Shown here: piece after piece, positions 10,290-19,786 of the stretch | How positions within the stretch are numbered: position 1 is the first letter of the stretch | How the letters are laid out: each line of letters begins with the position of its first letter | Source of the DNA: Pantoea trifolii | Lineage (GTDB): Bacteria > Pseudomonadota > Gammaproteobacteria > Enterobacterales > Enterobacteriaceae | Assembly: GCF_024506435.1 (NCBI RefSeq) | Contig: NZ_JANIET010000001.1 | Span: 1,550,001-1,614,000 of the forward strand | Reading direction: 5' to 3' | DNA length: 64,000 nucleotides | The notes under the pieces: generated by a model | Databases searched by the model: none | The model's input: only the letters and a program-made list of their open reading frames with translations | Told to the model about the DNA's origin: nothing | Made by a program: the position numbers and the translations under genes

Positions 10290-10946
10290 TTAATCGCGGT
10301 TAGCGAAGCCCAGCAGGCTCAACAGGCTAACAAAGATGTTATACAGCGAGACATACAGACTCACGGTGGCGCGAATGTAGTTGGTTTCGCCGCCGTGAAT
10401 GATGTTGCTGGTTTCCCACAGAATGGCACCGGCAGAGAACAGAATAAATAGGGCGCTAATCGCCAGATGCAGCGCAGGCAGTTGCAGGAAGATGTTGGCA
10501 ACTACCGCTACCAGCAGCACCACAAAGCCCGCCATCATCATGCCGCTCAGGAATGACATGTCGCGGCGCGTGGTCAGTACATAGGCTGAGCAACCGAAAA
10601 ATACCAGCGCCGTGCCGCCCAAGGCCATGGCGATCACATCACCCATGCCCGCAGTGAGGAACGAACTGAGGATTGGGCCAAGGCAGTAACCGAGAAAACC
10701 GGTAAAGGCGAAGGCGGCCAGAATACCTGCTGGGCTGTTAGCCAGTTTATGCGTCAGGAACATCAAACCATAAAAGCCCACCAGCATCAGAATCAGACCC
10801 GGCGAAGGCAATGCAAACACGGTGCTCAGTGTTGCGGTAACCGCCGAGAAGGCCAGCGTAAAGCCAAGTAACAAATAAGTATTGCGCAGCACCTTGTGGG
10901 TGCTGACTAACGACTGCTGCGACGAGCTAAAAATTCTTTCCATCAC
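10290..10946 (-). CDS. yccA: Bax inhibitor-1 family membrane protein, FtsH modulator YccA
   Basis: YccA is a seven-helix inner membrane protein of the BI-1/UPF0005 family that is both a substrate and an inhibitor of the FtsH protease. The 218-residue sequence is nearly colinear with E. coli YccA, including the N-terminal [20 protein letters not shown] and the C-terminal [20 protein letters not shown] segment. A strong terminator follows it. It is followed in the forward direction by the tandem tRNA-Ser genes. Confidence 0.95.
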   Translation of the reverse strand: MMERIFSSSQQSLVSTHKVLRNTYLLLGFTLAFSAVTATLSTVFALPSPGLILMLVGFYGLMFLTHKLANSPAGILAAFAFTGFLGYCLGPILSSFLTAGMGDVIAMALGGTALVFFGCSAYVLTTRRDMSFLSGMMMAGFVVLLVAVVANIFLQLPALHLAISALFILFSAGAILWETSNIIHGGETNYIRATVSLYVSLYNIFVSLLSLLGFANRD

Positions 10947-11165
10947 GCGCTCCTTAAAGAGAGAAACACCAAATATGGCACGAGGATACGCAGCGCCTGA
11001 AAGACAGAAAAGGCGTTTTACCCATCTTTACGCGATAAATTGCTGTTTCGCTGAGCAGAATGGCGAAATTGACGCCGAATAAATAGAATTTGGCTGTTTT
11101 TCAGCCGAACGATTCATTGCAGGCTTTACATCGTTATAGGGGATGTTTATAGTGCGCCTCATTGC

Positions 11166-11253
11166 GGAGGGGTGGCCGAGTGGCTTAAGGCAACGGTCTT
11201 GAAAACCGTCGATGGGAAACCATCCGAGAGTTCGAATCTCTCCTCCTCCGCCA
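11166..11253 (+). tRNA. serT: tRNA-Ser(UGA), copy 1
   Basis: This 88-nt gene has a long variable arm, as class II tRNAs do. The acceptor stem GGAGGGG pairs with CTCCTCC, the anticodon loop CTTGAAA carries TGA, the T-loop is TTCGAAT, and the CCA end is encoded. The E. coli orthologue (serT) lies in the same place next to yccA. Confidence 0.97.
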
Positions 11254-11291
11254 TCTCTCTTGCTGAGAGATGACGCAACAAAAAAATCCCC

Positions 11292-11379
11292 GGAGGGATG
11301 GCCGAGTGGCTTAAGGCAACGGTCTTGAAAACCGTCGATGGGAAACCATCCCAGAGTTCGAATCTCTGTTCCTCCGCCA
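11292..11379 (+). tRNA. tRNA-Ser(UGA), copy 2
   Basis: This second 88-nt tRNA-Ser gene with anticodon TGA lies 38 bp after the first and is almost identical to it. The acceptor stem is GGAGGGA/TTCCTCC and the CCA end is encoded. The differences lie in the acceptor stem and its pairing strand and near the T arm. The two are probably co-transcribed and end at the hairpin just downstream. Confidence 0.97.
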
Positions 11380-11388
11380 TATTAAAGA

Positions 11389-11414
11389 AGCCCGCAGAAA
11401 TGCGGGCTTTTTGC
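11389..11414 (+). terminator. terminator of the tRNA-Ser pair
   Basis: The hairpin GCCCGCA, GAAA loop, TGCGGGC is followed directly by TTTTTGCTTTT. It starts about 10 bp after the second tRNA-Ser. Confidence 0.88.
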
Positions 11415-11636
11415 TTTTCTACGTTCACAGATTCCGAAAAACATCGCGTTGCTTTTCAATCTGCTGCCCTTGCCCAACGCCAGGCGCGTTTACTGCTATA
11501 TTCCATGCACGGTTTTTTGCAAACATCTGGCGATTTTCCGATGCAAGCTGAGTTACACTGTGCGGTAATTCGCTCTTTGGCGGGCTAATCGTTTGAAAGC
11601 CAGAGTGTTTCACTGATGAATTATGGAATAGGCACA

Positions 11637-13253
11637 ATGATCAAGAAACTGAGTCTTTGCGCGTTGTCAGTCATCGCTGCGCTCCCGATGGGCATGTCCG
11701 CCTATGCTGCGGATGGAGATATGCAACTCCAGCAGGTGCTGATGTTAAGCCGTCATAACCTGCGTGCGCCGCTCGCCAATAACGGCAGCGTACTGGAACA
11801 ATCCACCAGGAAGAGCTGGCCGCAGTGGGATGTCGCGGGCGGTGAGCTCACCACCAAAGGTGGCGTGCTGGAAGTCTACATGGGGAATTACACCCGTCAG
11901 TGGCTGGCACAGCAGGGCTTAGTCCAGAACGGAACTTGCCCGGACAGCAGCAACATCTTTGTCTACGCCAACAGCCTGCAGCGCACCGTGGCGACCGCGC
12001 AGTACTTTATCACTGGCGCCTTCCCAGGCTGTGATATCGCGGTAACGCATCAGGATGCGATGGGCACCATGGATCCTATCTTCAATCCGGTCGTCACCGA
12101 CGGCAGCGAGGAATTCAACAAGAAAGCGTTGGCTGCGATGACCGCCGCCAATGAAAAGCTGGCACTGAAACCTGCCTTCCAGCATCTGGAAAAAATCGTT
12201 GATTACAAATCTGCCCCGGCCTGTAACGGCAAAAAGCAGTGTGATTTGAGCAGCGGCGATAACACCTTCAGCGCGGATAACGGTAAAGAGCCAAACGTAA
12301 GCGGTCCGCTGAAAATCGGCAACTCGCTGGTGGATGCGTTTACGCTGCAATATTACGAAGGTTTCCCGGCCGATCAGGTTGCCTGGGGCCAGATCAAAAC
12401 GCCTGAGCAGTGGAAAGAGCTGGCGTCGATCAAAAACGGTTATCAGGATGCGCTGTTCGCCTCTCCTGAAGTGGCGCGCGAAGTGGCCGCACCGCTGGTG
12501 GATTACATCCGCAGCCAGTTAGTCGATCAGGACAAAGCCAACGCGCCAAAAGTGACGCTGATGGTCGGTCATGATTCCAACATTGCCTCCTTACTCAGCG
12601 CGCTGCAGGTTAAGCCTTATGAACTGCCGGGCAACGATGAGAAAACGCCAATTGGCGGTCAGGTGGTATTCGAACGCTGGCACGATGTGAAGAACAACAA
12701 AGATCTGCTGAAAATTGAGTATGTCTATCAAACGGCCGATCAGCTGCGCGATGCCGATGTGCTGAGCCTGAAAAATCCACCGAAGCGCGTCACGCTGCAA
12801 CTGGCAGGCTGTGAAACGGATGCCAACGGCTACTGCAGCTGGGATCAATTCACCGGCGCGCTGAATGGCGCTCTGCAAGGTACGCCACTGCAGCCTGCTG
12901 CTGCACCAGCTCCGGCAGAACAGCCAGCACCAGCGGCGGCGGCACCGGCCGCAGATGATGCCAAGCAGAAAGCCGATCAGGCCGCTGCCGATAAAGCGGC
13001 TGCAGACAAAGCAGCAGCGGATAAGGCCGCAGCACAGAAGGCCGCAGATGCGAAAGCGGCTGAAGAGAAAGTGAAGGCGGATAAAGCTGCCGCGCAGAAA
13101 GCCGCTGACGAGAAAGCCAAAGCCGAGAAAGCCACTGCCCAGAAAGCAGCGGATGACAAAGCTAAGGCCGATGCGGCAGCTGCACAGAAAGCACAAGCCG
13201 ATGCGACGCCAGCCAAGCCAGAAGAGCCGGCCAAGGCGGCGACCAGCAACTGA
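11637..13253 (+). CDS. agp: glucose-1-phosphatase with Ala/Lys-rich C-terminal extension
   Basis: Agp is a periplasmic histidine acid phosphatase that releases glucose from glucose-1-phosphate. The signal peptide ends near residue 24 (MSAYA). The catalytic RHNLRAP motif has its phosphate-accepting His at residue 40, and the proton donor pair is H312-D313 in VGHDSNIAS. Up to about residue 415 it aligns with E. coli Agp (413 residues). A 123-residue tail (416-538) follows: a Pro/Ala linker, then Ala/Lys/Asp-rich repeats of ADKAA and AQKAA type resembling the helical domain II of TolA. The start at 11637 gives a proper signal peptide; an upstream ATG at 11616 is possible. A bidirectional terminator follows. 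Confidence 0.92.
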   Translation: MIKKLSLCALSVIAALPMGMSAYAADGDMQLQQVLMLSRHNLRAPLANNGSVLEQSTRKSWPQWDVAGGELTTKGGVLEVYMGNYTRQWLAQQGLVQNGTCPDSSNIFVYANSLQRTVATAQYFITGAFPGCDIAVTHQDAMGTMDPIFNPVVTDGSEEFNKKALAAMTAANEKLALKPAFQHLEKIVDYKSAPACNGKKQCDLSSGDNTFSADNGKEPNVSGPLKIGNSLVDAFTLQYYEGFPADQVAWGQIKTPEQWKELASIKNGYQDALFASPEVAREVAAPLVDYIRSQLVDQDKANAPKVTLMVGHDSNIASLLSALQVKPYELPGNDEKTPIGGQVVFERWHDVKNNKDLLKIEYVYQTADQLRDADVLSLKNPPKRVTLQLAGCETDANGYCSWDQFTGALNGALQGTPLQPAAAPAPAEQPAPAAAAPAADDAKQKADQAAADKAAADKAAADKAAAQKAADAKAAEEKVKADKAAAQKAADEKAKAEKATAQKAADDKAKADAAAAQKAQADATPAKPEEPAKAATSN

Positions 13254-13267
13254 GTTTGCTGAAAAAA

Positions 13268-13297
13268 CAAAACCCCGCCGAAGCGGGGTTTTTTTAT
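13268..13297. terminator. bidirectional terminator between agp and the aldehyde dehydrogenase gene
   Basis: The hairpin AACCCCGC, CGAA loop, GCGGGGTT has a run of T on its right and a run of A on its left (AAAAAACAAAA). It can therefore terminate both converging genes. The stem is the same as in the yccA terminator at 10247-10274. Confidence 0.88.
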
Positions 13298-13307
13298 GCC
13301 TGTGAAC

Positions 13308-14681
13308 TTAACCGGCAACCACCACCAATTTTTGGTTGGCGAACTCTTTAATACCCAAATCCGACAGCTCTCGTCCGTAACCCGAACGTTTCACGCCACC
13401 AAACGGCAGCTCTGCTGAGGTATCGCTCTGCGAATTGATGAACACCATGCCCGTTTCAATCTGCGACGCCATCTTGCGTCCGCGCGCAATATCTTTGGTC
13501 CAGACCGAACCGCCAAGGCCGTAATTTGAATCATTCGCCAGCGCCACAGCGGCACGATCGTCCGCCACCACATACACCTGCGCCACCGGGCCAAAAAATT
13601 CCTGATAGTAAGCCGGATTATCTGGCGTCAGACCGGTAAGCACCGTTGGCTGGTAATAGCAGCCGACGCCATCAATGGCGCGTCCACCAAATTCCACGCG
13701 CGCGCCATTTTTCACTGCTTCATCAACCTGTTTCACTAAACGATCGCGCGCATCTTTAGAAGAGAGTGGACCGAGCGTGGTCTTCCCGTCGAGCGGATCG
13801 CCCGGCGTGGCCGATTGCAGAGCCGCGCTGAATTTGGCCATAAACGTATCGGCAATTTTCTCGTGCAGAATAAAGCGCTTGGCGGCGGTACAGACCTGGC
13901 CGCAGTTGCTGAGGCGAGCTTGCGCGCCCTGACGTACCGCTTCATCGATATCGGCATCGTCCAGCACCACAAACACATCGTTACCGCCCAGTTCCAGCGT
14001 CGATTTCTTCAGATGTTTACCGGCCTGTTCCGCCACGGCGCTACCGGCGCGTTCGGAACCGGTCAGCGCCACACCTTGCACACGTGGATCGGCGATCAGA
14101 TCCGCAACCTGATCGGTAGAGATAAACAAGTTGGTCCACGCGCCTTTTGGCGCCCCGGCTTCTTCCACCAATTTCTCAAATACATCGGCGCAGTGCGGCA
14201 CGATGTTGGCGTGTTTTGCCAGTACCGGATTGCCCAGCGCCAGGTTTGGCGCCAGCACGCGCATCAGCTGATAGTAAGGGAAGTTCCACGGTTCAACCGC
14301 GACAATCACGCCAATCGGATGATATTCAAGCCAGGCATCGCCCACATCGCTGGCGTAGGGTTGTGGCTGTAAAAAGGTCGCGGCATGTTCCGCGTAGTAG
14401 CGGGCGATCTGCGAACAGATTTTCACTTCACCGCGACTTTGCCCAATTAACTTGCCCATCTCTTTACTGGCGATGGTCGCCAGCTCTTCGACGCGTTGGT
14501 CGATCAGGTCGGCTAAACGGTGCAGCACCTGCAAACGCGGCTGAATATCGCCTTTACTCCACGCGGAATGATAAAGCGCATCTGCGGTTTTCAGCGCCTG
14601 TTGTGCATAGGCATCATCGTGCTCGTTCCACGCTTTTAGCAGTTGGTTATTGGCTGGATTGATACTTTGATAGGCAGACAT
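13308..14681 (-). CDS. NAD(P)-dependent aldehyde dehydrogenase, succinate-semialdehyde dehydrogenase-like
   Basis: This is a 457-residue aldehyde dehydrogenase superfamily enzyme, closest in character to the succinate semialdehyde dehydrogenase Sad/YneI group. It shows the cofactor region GVIVAVEPWNFPYYQLMR, the general base Glu in LELGGNDVFV and the catalytic Cys in NCGQVCTAAKR, and ends with the PFGGVKRSGYGREL segment. The start at 14681 has an AAGGAG ribosome site. The substrate cannot be read from sequence. In E. coli this position between agp and yccJ holds no such gene, so it looks like a lineage-specific insertion. Confidence 0.85.
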   Translation of the reverse strand: MSAYQSINPANNQLLKAWNEHDDAYAQQALKTADALYHSAWSKGDIQPRLQVLHRLADLIDQRVEELATIASKEMGKLIGQSRGEVKICSQIARYYAEHAATFLQPQPYASDVGDAWLEYHPIGVIVAVEPWNFPYYQLMRVLAPNLALGNPVLAKHANIVPHCADVFEKLVEEAGAPKGAWTNLFISTDQVADLIADPRVQGVALTGSERAGSAVAEQAGKHLKKSTLELGGNDVFVVLDDADIDEAVRQGAQARLSNCGQVCTAAKRFILHEKIADTFMAKFSAALQSATPGDPLDGKTTLGPLSSKDARDRLVKQVDEAVKNGARVEFGGRAIDGVGCYYQPTVLTGLTPDNPAYYQEFFGPVAQVYVVADDRAAVALANDSNYGLGGSVWTKDIARGRKMASQIETGMVFINSQSDTSAELPFGGVKRSGYGRELSDLGIKEFANQKLVVVAG

Positions 14682-14737
14682 ACAAGGCTCCTTGGTGATG
14701 TAAAGGTAACAAAGGCGGGACAATGCCCGCCTGTCAC

Positions 14738-14968
14738 TCAAACGTTTTTGCGCTCGACCGTTTTGTCGTCCCAGGTCAGAACATCCTGGTCGGTCTTTTT
14801 GAAGGCGCGAATCAGTACTTCATCGCTGCCTTGCTGGCTCCAGATCTGCTCGGCTAAACGTTCGTCGTAGTTGGCTACCTCAAAAATGGCTTCAGCGATT
14901 TCGCGTGAAGTGTGGCGCAGTGATGCCCATTCGCCCACGTGATGCTCTTTCGACTGTTCTGTTGTCAT
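14738..14968 (-). CDS. yccJ: small conserved protein YccJ
   Basis: This 76-residue soluble protein closely matches E. coli YccJ, with the shared cores [20 protein letters not shown] and the C-terminal VERKNV. It has no known function. It lies just downstream of wrbA on the same strand with a 21-bp gap, so the two are probably co-transcribed, as in E. coli. Confidence 0.93.
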   Translation of the reverse strand: MTTEQSKEHHVGEWASLRHTSREIAEAIFEVANYDERLAEQIWSQQGSDEVLIRAFKKTDQDVLTWDDKTVERKNV

Positions 14969-14989
14969 GAAGGTCTCCTGTTGTGGATT

Positions 14990-15589
14990 TTATCCCTGTA
15001 GCTTAACCGCCAGTCCGGCGACGTGTTGGCCCTGATAACGGGCAATATCCAGTTCTTCCGCCGAAGGTTGACGTGATCCATCTCCGCCCGCCAGCGTAGT
15101 CGCGCCGTAAGGCGTTCCGCCGCGTACGTGAGAAATGTCGAAAAGTTCTTTAGTGCCATAACCGATAGGAACGATCACCATGCCGTGGTGGGCGAGGGTG
15201 GTCCAGACGGAGGTGATGGTTTGTTCCTGGCCGCCGCCGGTGCCGGTGGAGGCAAAAACGCTGGCGATTTTGCCGTACAGCGCGCCCGAAGCCCACAGAC
15301 CGCCAGTGCGATCCCAGAAGTTACGCATCTGGCCCGCCATGTTGCCGAAACGCGTGGGAGTGCCAACGATGATGGCATCGTACTGCGGCAAATCTTCCGG
15401 CTTCGCTTCAGGCGCAGCCTGATTCACTTTGCCGCCAACCTGAGCGAAACGCTCGGCATCCATGCTTTCCGGCACGCGTAATATCGTGACTTCCGCGCCA
15501 CTCACGCTCTTTGCACCGTCGGCCACGGCTTGCGCCATGGTTTCAATATGTCCGTACATCGAATAATAGAGCACCAAAATCTTTGCCAT
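14990..15589 (-). CDS. wrbA: NAD(P)H:quinone oxidoreductase WrbA
   Basis: WrbA is a flavodoxin-fold FMN enzyme that reduces quinones by two electrons and protects against oxidative stress. The product is 199 residues. The FMN phosphate loop is [12 protein letters not shown] near the start, and the family segments [20 protein letters not shown] and [12 protein letters not shown] are intact. The start [10 protein letters not shown] is chosen on homology; the open frame continues upstream without support. It is divergent from the stress gene ymdF. Confidence 0.96.
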   Translation of the reverse strand: MAKILVLYYSMYGHIETMAQAVADGAKSVSGAEVTILRVPESMDAERFAQVGGKVNQAAPEAKPEDLPQYDAIIVGTPTRFGNMAGQMRNFWDRTGGLWASGALYGKIASVFASTGTGGGQEQTITSVWTTLAHHGMVIVPIGYGTKELFDISHVRGGTPYGATTLAGGDGSRQPSAEELDIARYQGQHVAGLAVKLQG

Positions 15590-15886
15590 AGTTTTCATCC
15601 TGCTGGGGTGATGAGTAATGAGAAGTATAGAAGAGCCTGCGCAGGCTGCTGTACAGAGGTTAAGCAGGTGCCAATAAGTGTCGGCTAACTGCTTGTAACA
15701 CGGCGGTAAATTTGGTTTTTCGCAGTGAAATGAGTGGATTATCTGTTTCAAATTATGAATATCAGGCTCATTTCAGCGTTGCGTTGTCTATTCTTTAATC
15801 AGGCGTGCGGGATATCCGCCGCCGTGCTCTTCACGGCAGCATCGTGATCAGCCCCTAACCTGAACGCTCAATCCCTGGAGGAAATG

Positions 15887-16051
15887 ATGGCCGAACATCG
15901 TGGAGGATCAGGCAATTTCGCAGAGGACCGTGAAAGGGCCGCAGAAGCGGGTCGCAAAGGCGGCAAAAACAGCGGGGGTAATTTCAGAAACGACCCACAG
16001 CGCGCTTCTGTAGCCGGAGAAAAAGGGGGACGCAGCCGCGGCAAGAAATAG
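15887..16051 (+). CDS. ymdF: stress-induced KGG/con-10 protein YmdF
   Basis: This 54-residue hydrophilic protein is made of the glycine-rich KGG repeats of the con-10 family: an N-terminal HRGGSGNFAEDRERAAEAGR, then GGNFRNDPQRASVAGEKGGR. It matches the E. coli general stress family YmdF/YciG. GGAGG lies 5 bp before the second of two adjacent ATGs, which decides the start. In E. coli ymdF also follows wrbA. Such proteins are typically RpoS-dependent; no promoter was assigned here. Confidence 0.92.
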   Translation: MAEHRGGSGNFAEDRERAAEAGRKGGKNSGGNFRNDPQRASVAGEKGGRSRGKK

Positions 16052-16160
16052 CGCGACTGCCCGTTGATCCCCGGCCGCCGGGTTCGCCCGGCGGTAACAA
16101 GCATTGCAATTTCCCCGCTCTCTGAGCAAACTGACCGCCAACTGATTATTCTGGTGCGTT

Positions 16161-17075
16161 ATGTCCGCTTCCTCTTCTCGTCTCAGCCTGCGTATTTCGC
16201 GTCAGGAGCTGGTGCTCATTTTTATTACCATGGTTTGGGGCGGCACCTTTTTGGTGGTACACCGCGCGATGGCGCATTCCGGTCCATTCTTCTTTGTCGG
16301 ATTACGTTTTGCCACGGCATCGCTGCTGCTGGCCTTTTTCTTCCGTCGTTATCTCAAGCAGGTGACCTGGCTGGAAATTAAAGCTGGTGCGTTGATCGGG
16401 TTGTCGATTGCCGGCGGCTACGGTCTGCAAACCTGGGGCATGCAAACCATTTCCAGCAGCCAGTCGGCATTCATTACCGCGCTGTATGTGCCGGTGGTGC
16501 CGCTGCTGCAGTGGTTATTCCTGCGTCGTCCGCCGGGATTAATGGCGTGGCTGGGCATTTTGCTGGCGTTTACCGGTTTAGTGCTGGTGGCCGGTCCGCA
16601 GGATGGCAGTTTGACGCTGAACGCCGGTGAAATCGCTACCTTGCTGAGTACGCTGGCGATCGCGGCAGAGATCATCCTGATCAGCCGCTATGCCGGACAG
16701 GTTGATGTGCGCCGCGTCACGCTGATTCAGCTGATGGTGGCATCGGCCTGTGCCTTTGTTCTGATGATCCCGAATGGCGAATCGGTTCCTGCTCTGTCAA
16801 CGCCGCTTCTGTTGAGCGCGTTGGGTTTGGGCGCAGCCAGTGCCTTAATTCAGGTGACGATGAACTGGGCGCAACGCAGCGTGTCGCCGACGCGTGCCAC
16901 AGTGATTTACGCCGGTGAACCGGTGTGGGCGGGCGTAGTGGGACGTTTGGCGGGTGAGCGTTTACCTGCGGCGGCGCTGCTGGGCGCGGCATTGATTGTT
17001 TGTGGGGTGATCGTCAGCGAACTGCGTCTTCGTCGCAAGAAAGCGGTGCCCGATCAGGCACCGCTGGAACCTTAA
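16161..17075 (+). CDS. EamA/DMT-family transporter
   Basis: This 304-residue membrane protein has ten hydrophobic segments and the two-repeat architecture of the drug/metabolite transporter superfamily. The first EamA repeat runs roughly over residues 15-150 (ITMVWGGTFLVVHRAMAHSG), the second over 160-290 (ASALIQVTMNWAQRSVSPTR, then IYAGEPVWAGVVG). The substrate is not predictable. Its stop overlaps the rutG stop by 4 bp in a convergent arrangement. Confidence 0.9.
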   Translation: MSASSSRLSLRISRQELVLIFITMVWGGTFLVVHRAMAHSGPFFFVGLRFATASLLLAFFFRRYLKQVTWLEIKAGALIGLSIAGGYGLQTWGMQTISSSQSAFITALYVPVVPLLQWLFLRRPPGLMAWLGILLAFTGLVLVAGPQDGSLTLNAGEIATLLSTLAIAAEIILISRYAGQVDVRRVTLIQLMVASACAFVLMIPNGESVPALSTPLLLSALGLGAASALIQVTMNWAQRSVSPTRATVIYAGEPVWAGVVGRLAGERLPAAALLGAALIVCGVIVSELRLRRKKAVPDQAPLEP

Positions 17076-18397
17076 GGATGTTGCCGTGCCGTCTGGTTCG
17101 CCAGTGCGGCGCCGCGACGTTGTAAAATGGCGTTCAGGATGATGGCACCAAAGGTGGCAGTGCCAATGCCGCCGATGGTGAAGCTGCCAATCTTCAGAGC
17201 AAAATCACCCGCGCCGAGCACCAGCGTGGTCGCTACCATGATCAAATTGCCATTCTGATTGAAATCCACGTGGTTCTGCACCCAGATGCGTGCGCCGGCC
17301 ACCGCAATCAACCCAAACACCACAATCGATGCGCCACCAATCACCGGACCGGGAATGGTGTGAATCAGCGCGCCAAATTTCGGTGAGAAGCCGAGCACCA
17401 AAGCGATCGCTGCAGCGGCCACGAAGGCCAGCGTGGAATAGACTTTGGTTACCGCCATCACGCCAATATTTTCCGCGTAAGTGGTGACGCCGCTGCCGCC
17501 GATAGATCCCGACAGCATGGTTGCCAAACCATCGCCAACAAAGGCGCGCCCCATCCAGGGATCGAGGTTGCGTCCGGTCATGCCCGCTACGGCTTTGATG
17601 TGGCCAAGGTTTTCCGCCACCAGAATGATCGCCACCGGCGCGATCATCACGATGGCCTGCATATCAAAGATCGGAGCGGTGGTGTGCGGTAGGCCAAACC
17701 ACGGCGCGTTGGCAAGGCCGCTGAAATCCACCGGTTTGCCAAAGCCCATCACGTTGGTCAGCAGCGCGTAGATCGCCCACGCGACAATCAGGCCGACCAG
17801 AATCAGCAGGCGCTGGATCATACCGCGTGTGAACACCGCCACCAGACCAATGCACAGCACCGTCATCACCGCCATCCAGCTGTCGAACATCGATCCGGAA
17901 ACGCCGTGCACCGCAATCGGTGCCAGGTTCAGACCAATTGCCATCACCACCGCGCCCGTGACCACCGGCGGCATCAGACGCTCGATCCAACCGGTGCCGA
18001 CTTTCATCACGATCAGGCCAATCACGGTATAGAGCGCGCCGCAGGCGATCACGCCGCCCAGCGCCAGCGCCAGATTGGGGTTGAGTCCCTGGCCGTTAAA
18101 GCCGGTTACCGCGATGATCACGCCGACAAACGCCGCGCTGGATCCGAGATAGCTGGGTACGCGTCCGCCGGTGATCAGGAAGAACAGCAGCGTACCGATG
18201 CCCGAAACCAGAATCGCCAGATTGGGGTCCAGTCCCATTAGCAACGGCATCAGCACCGTTGCGCCAAACATTGCCACAGCATGCTGCAGGCCAAGGACGA
18301 CCGTCTGCGCAAACGGCAGCGTTTCGTCCGGCGCAATCAGCCCATCATCGGTCAAGGCTGACTTTTTCTGCCAGCGGGGGAACCAGGAACTCGCCAT
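17072..18397 (-). CDS. rutG: uracil/pyrimidine permease RutG
   Basis: RutG is a nucleobase-cation symporter of the NCS2 (UraA/UapA) family that imports uracil for the Rut degradation pathway. The 441-residue protein has the substrate-site motif VAENLGHIKAVAGMTGRN and the half-helix motif GDGLATMLSGSIGGSGVTTY. The start at 18397 is preferred over 18403 because GGAG is 6 bp upstream of the former and touches the latter. It is the last gene of the rut operon. Confidence 0.95.
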   Translation of the reverse strand: MASSWFPRWQKKSALTDDGLIAPDETLPFAQTVVLGLQHAVAMFGATVLMPLLMGLDPNLAILVSGIGTLLFFLITGGRVPSYLGSSAAFVGVIIAVTGFNGQGLNPNLALALGGVIACGALYTVIGLIVMKVGTGWIERLMPPVVTGAVVMAIGLNLAPIAVHGVSGSMFDSWMAVMTVLCIGLVAVFTRGMIQRLLILVGLIVAWAIYALLTNVMGFGKPVDFSGLANAPWFGLPHTTAPIFDMQAIVMIAPVAIILVAENLGHIKAVAGMTGRNLDPWMGRAFVGDGLATMLSGSIGGSGVTTYAENIGVMAVTKVYSTLAFVAAAAIALVLGFSPKFGALIHTIPGPVIGGASIVVFGLIAVAGARIWVQNHVDFNQNGNLIMVATTLVLGAGDFALKIGSFTIGGIGTATFGAIILNAILQRRGAALANQTARQHP

Positions 18398-18442
18398 CGT
18401 CATCTCCAGGGTGTCAGTGAAAACCGTCCGCACAAGGCGGCG

Positions 18443-18964
18443 TTAGCGGGCGTCCTGCCGTAAAAGGTGATGATAGCCACGGTCAAACCATGCCAGACCG
18501 TGGGTTTCATCATTGCGTACCAGCGCATGCACTTCGCAAAACAGAATGTCGTGCGTGCCCACGCTGACCACTTGCGCCACTTTGCAATCAAACGACACCA
18601 GCGCGCCGTCTAACAGCGGTGAACCGCTGGCCAGCGTGTGCCAGTCAGCGGCGGCAAAGCGGTCTGCCATTGGCGTTTTGCCGCCAAACAGCGTCGAGAG
18701 TTCTTCATGCCCAGCGGCAAGTGTGTTGACGCACAGATAACCGTTGTCGCGGAAAATCGGCCACACCGACGCTGAGCGATTAAGACAAACCAACAGCGTC
18801 GGCGGCGAATCGGTGACGCTGCACACCGCCGAGGCGGTAAAACCGGCGCGTCCGGCGGGGCCGTCGGTGGTGATGATATTGACCGCTGCGCCTAAGCACG
18901 CCATCGCGTTGCGAAATGCATCGCGTTCTACAGCGGGTAAAACCGGCAGTTCATGCACGCTCAT
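18443..18964 (-). CDS. rutF: flavin reductase RutF
   Basis: RutF supplies reduced flavin to the pyrimidine oxygenase RutA. The 173-residue protein is a FMN-binding split-barrel flavin reductase. It shows the family segments [34 protein letters not shown] and [13 protein letters not shown]. In E. coli rutE lies between rutD and rutF; here only 15 bp separate rutD from rutF, so rutE is absent. A ribosome site (AGGAG) precedes the ATG. Confidence 0.95.
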   Translation of the reverse strand: MSVHELPVLPAVERDAFRNAMACLGAAVNIITTDGPAGRAGFTASAVCSVTDSPPTLLVCLNRSASVWPIFRDNGYLCVNTLAAGHEELSTLFGGKTPMADRFAAADWHTLASGSPLLDGALVSFDCKVAQVVSVGTHDILFCEVHALVRNDETHGLAWFDRGYHHLLRQDAR

Positions 18965-18979
18965 TGGCTGCTCCTGTGA

Positions 18980-19786
18980 TTAGCTGGCCGCACGCTGAGC
19001 AGGCGCAGCCGTGTCGGCCAGCCAGCGCAGCAGCAGCGCATTAAAGTTGTCGGCATCGGTGACGCTCATCGCATGTCCACCCCAGGCCATCTCAATCAGG
19101 CTGCCGTTGGGCAGCGTCTGCGCCAGCTGCGGTGAGCAGCTCCACGGCACCAGCAGATCGTCCTGGCTGCAAATCGCTAATACCGGCTGGGTGATGCGCG
19201 CCACCTGTGGCCGGAAATCCGCGCTCTTTAGCGCATGCAAACGGCGCAGCAGGTTTTCCATGCCCTGGAAATGGGCGACATGGTGTGCATCTTCCGCGTT
19301 AATGCGATCCTGATTGCGCGCCAGCCATTCAGCGGGATAGAGGAACAGCGGCTGTGCACGCACAAAGGCTTCGACGCCGACGTTCATCAGCAGATCCTGA
19401 CGTACCTGGAAGCAGCGTTGCGTGTGCGCATCCAGCGAAAGCCAGCCGTTGATCACCACCACGCGGCCCACGCGCTGCGGGAAGTCCAGCGCCAGCTGCA
19501 GGCCGATTAAGCCGCCCAGCGCATGGCCGATAATGTCGTAACGCTGGATGCCGTGTTGTTCCAGTGCCTCCGCCAGTTCTGCTGCCATCATCGCCATGCT
19601 GTAGCCGTCCGGCAGCGTATCTGCACTCCGGCCGGTGCCGCGCTGATCGTAGGTCACCACGCGATAATGCGGCGTCAGCGCCGCCAGCTGCGGCTGCCAG
19701 AAACCGGCGACGCCGCCCAAACCAGAGGCGAGCACCAGCGTCGGCGCATCTTCAGTGGTTAAACCCTGAATCTCCAGATGCATCAC
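18980..19786 (-). CDS. rutD: alpha/beta-hydrolase RutD (aminoacrylate/carbamate hydrolysis)
   Basis: RutD is an alpha/beta-hydrolase-fold protein proposed to speed hydrolysis of an aminoacrylate- or carbamate-level intermediate. The 268-residue sequence shows the strand-turn [15 protein letters not shown], the YDQRGTGRS segment and a nucleophile elbow reading GHALGG. The usual catalytic serine position is therefore an alanine. E. coli RutD reads GHALGA at the same place as I recall, so this is a family trait and not a local mutation. It overlaps rutC by 4 bp. Confidence 0.93.
   Translation of the reverse strand: MMHLEIQGLTTEDAPTLVLASGLGGVAGFWQPQLAALTPHYRVVTYDQRGTGRSADTLPDGYSMAMMAAELAEALEQHGIQRYDIIGHALGGLIGLQLALDFPQRVGRVVVINGWLSLDAHTQRCFQVRQDLLMNVGVEAFVRAQPLFLYPAEWLARNQDRINAEDAHHVAHFQGMENLLRRLHALKSADFRPQVARITQPVLAICSQDDLLVPWSCSPQLAQTLPNGSLIEMAWGGHAMSVTDADNFNALLLRWLADTAAPAQRAAS

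Noticed and set aside
11159..11428. An open frame antisense to the two tRNA-Ser genes encoding a repeated peptide
   Set aside because: The protein is only the reverse translation of tRNA sequence and its repeats mirror the tRNA duplication; a known annotation artefact.
12591..13196. Cys/Gly/Phe-rich frame antisense to the agp tail
   Set aside because: It arises from the Ala/Lys repeats of agp read on the other strand.
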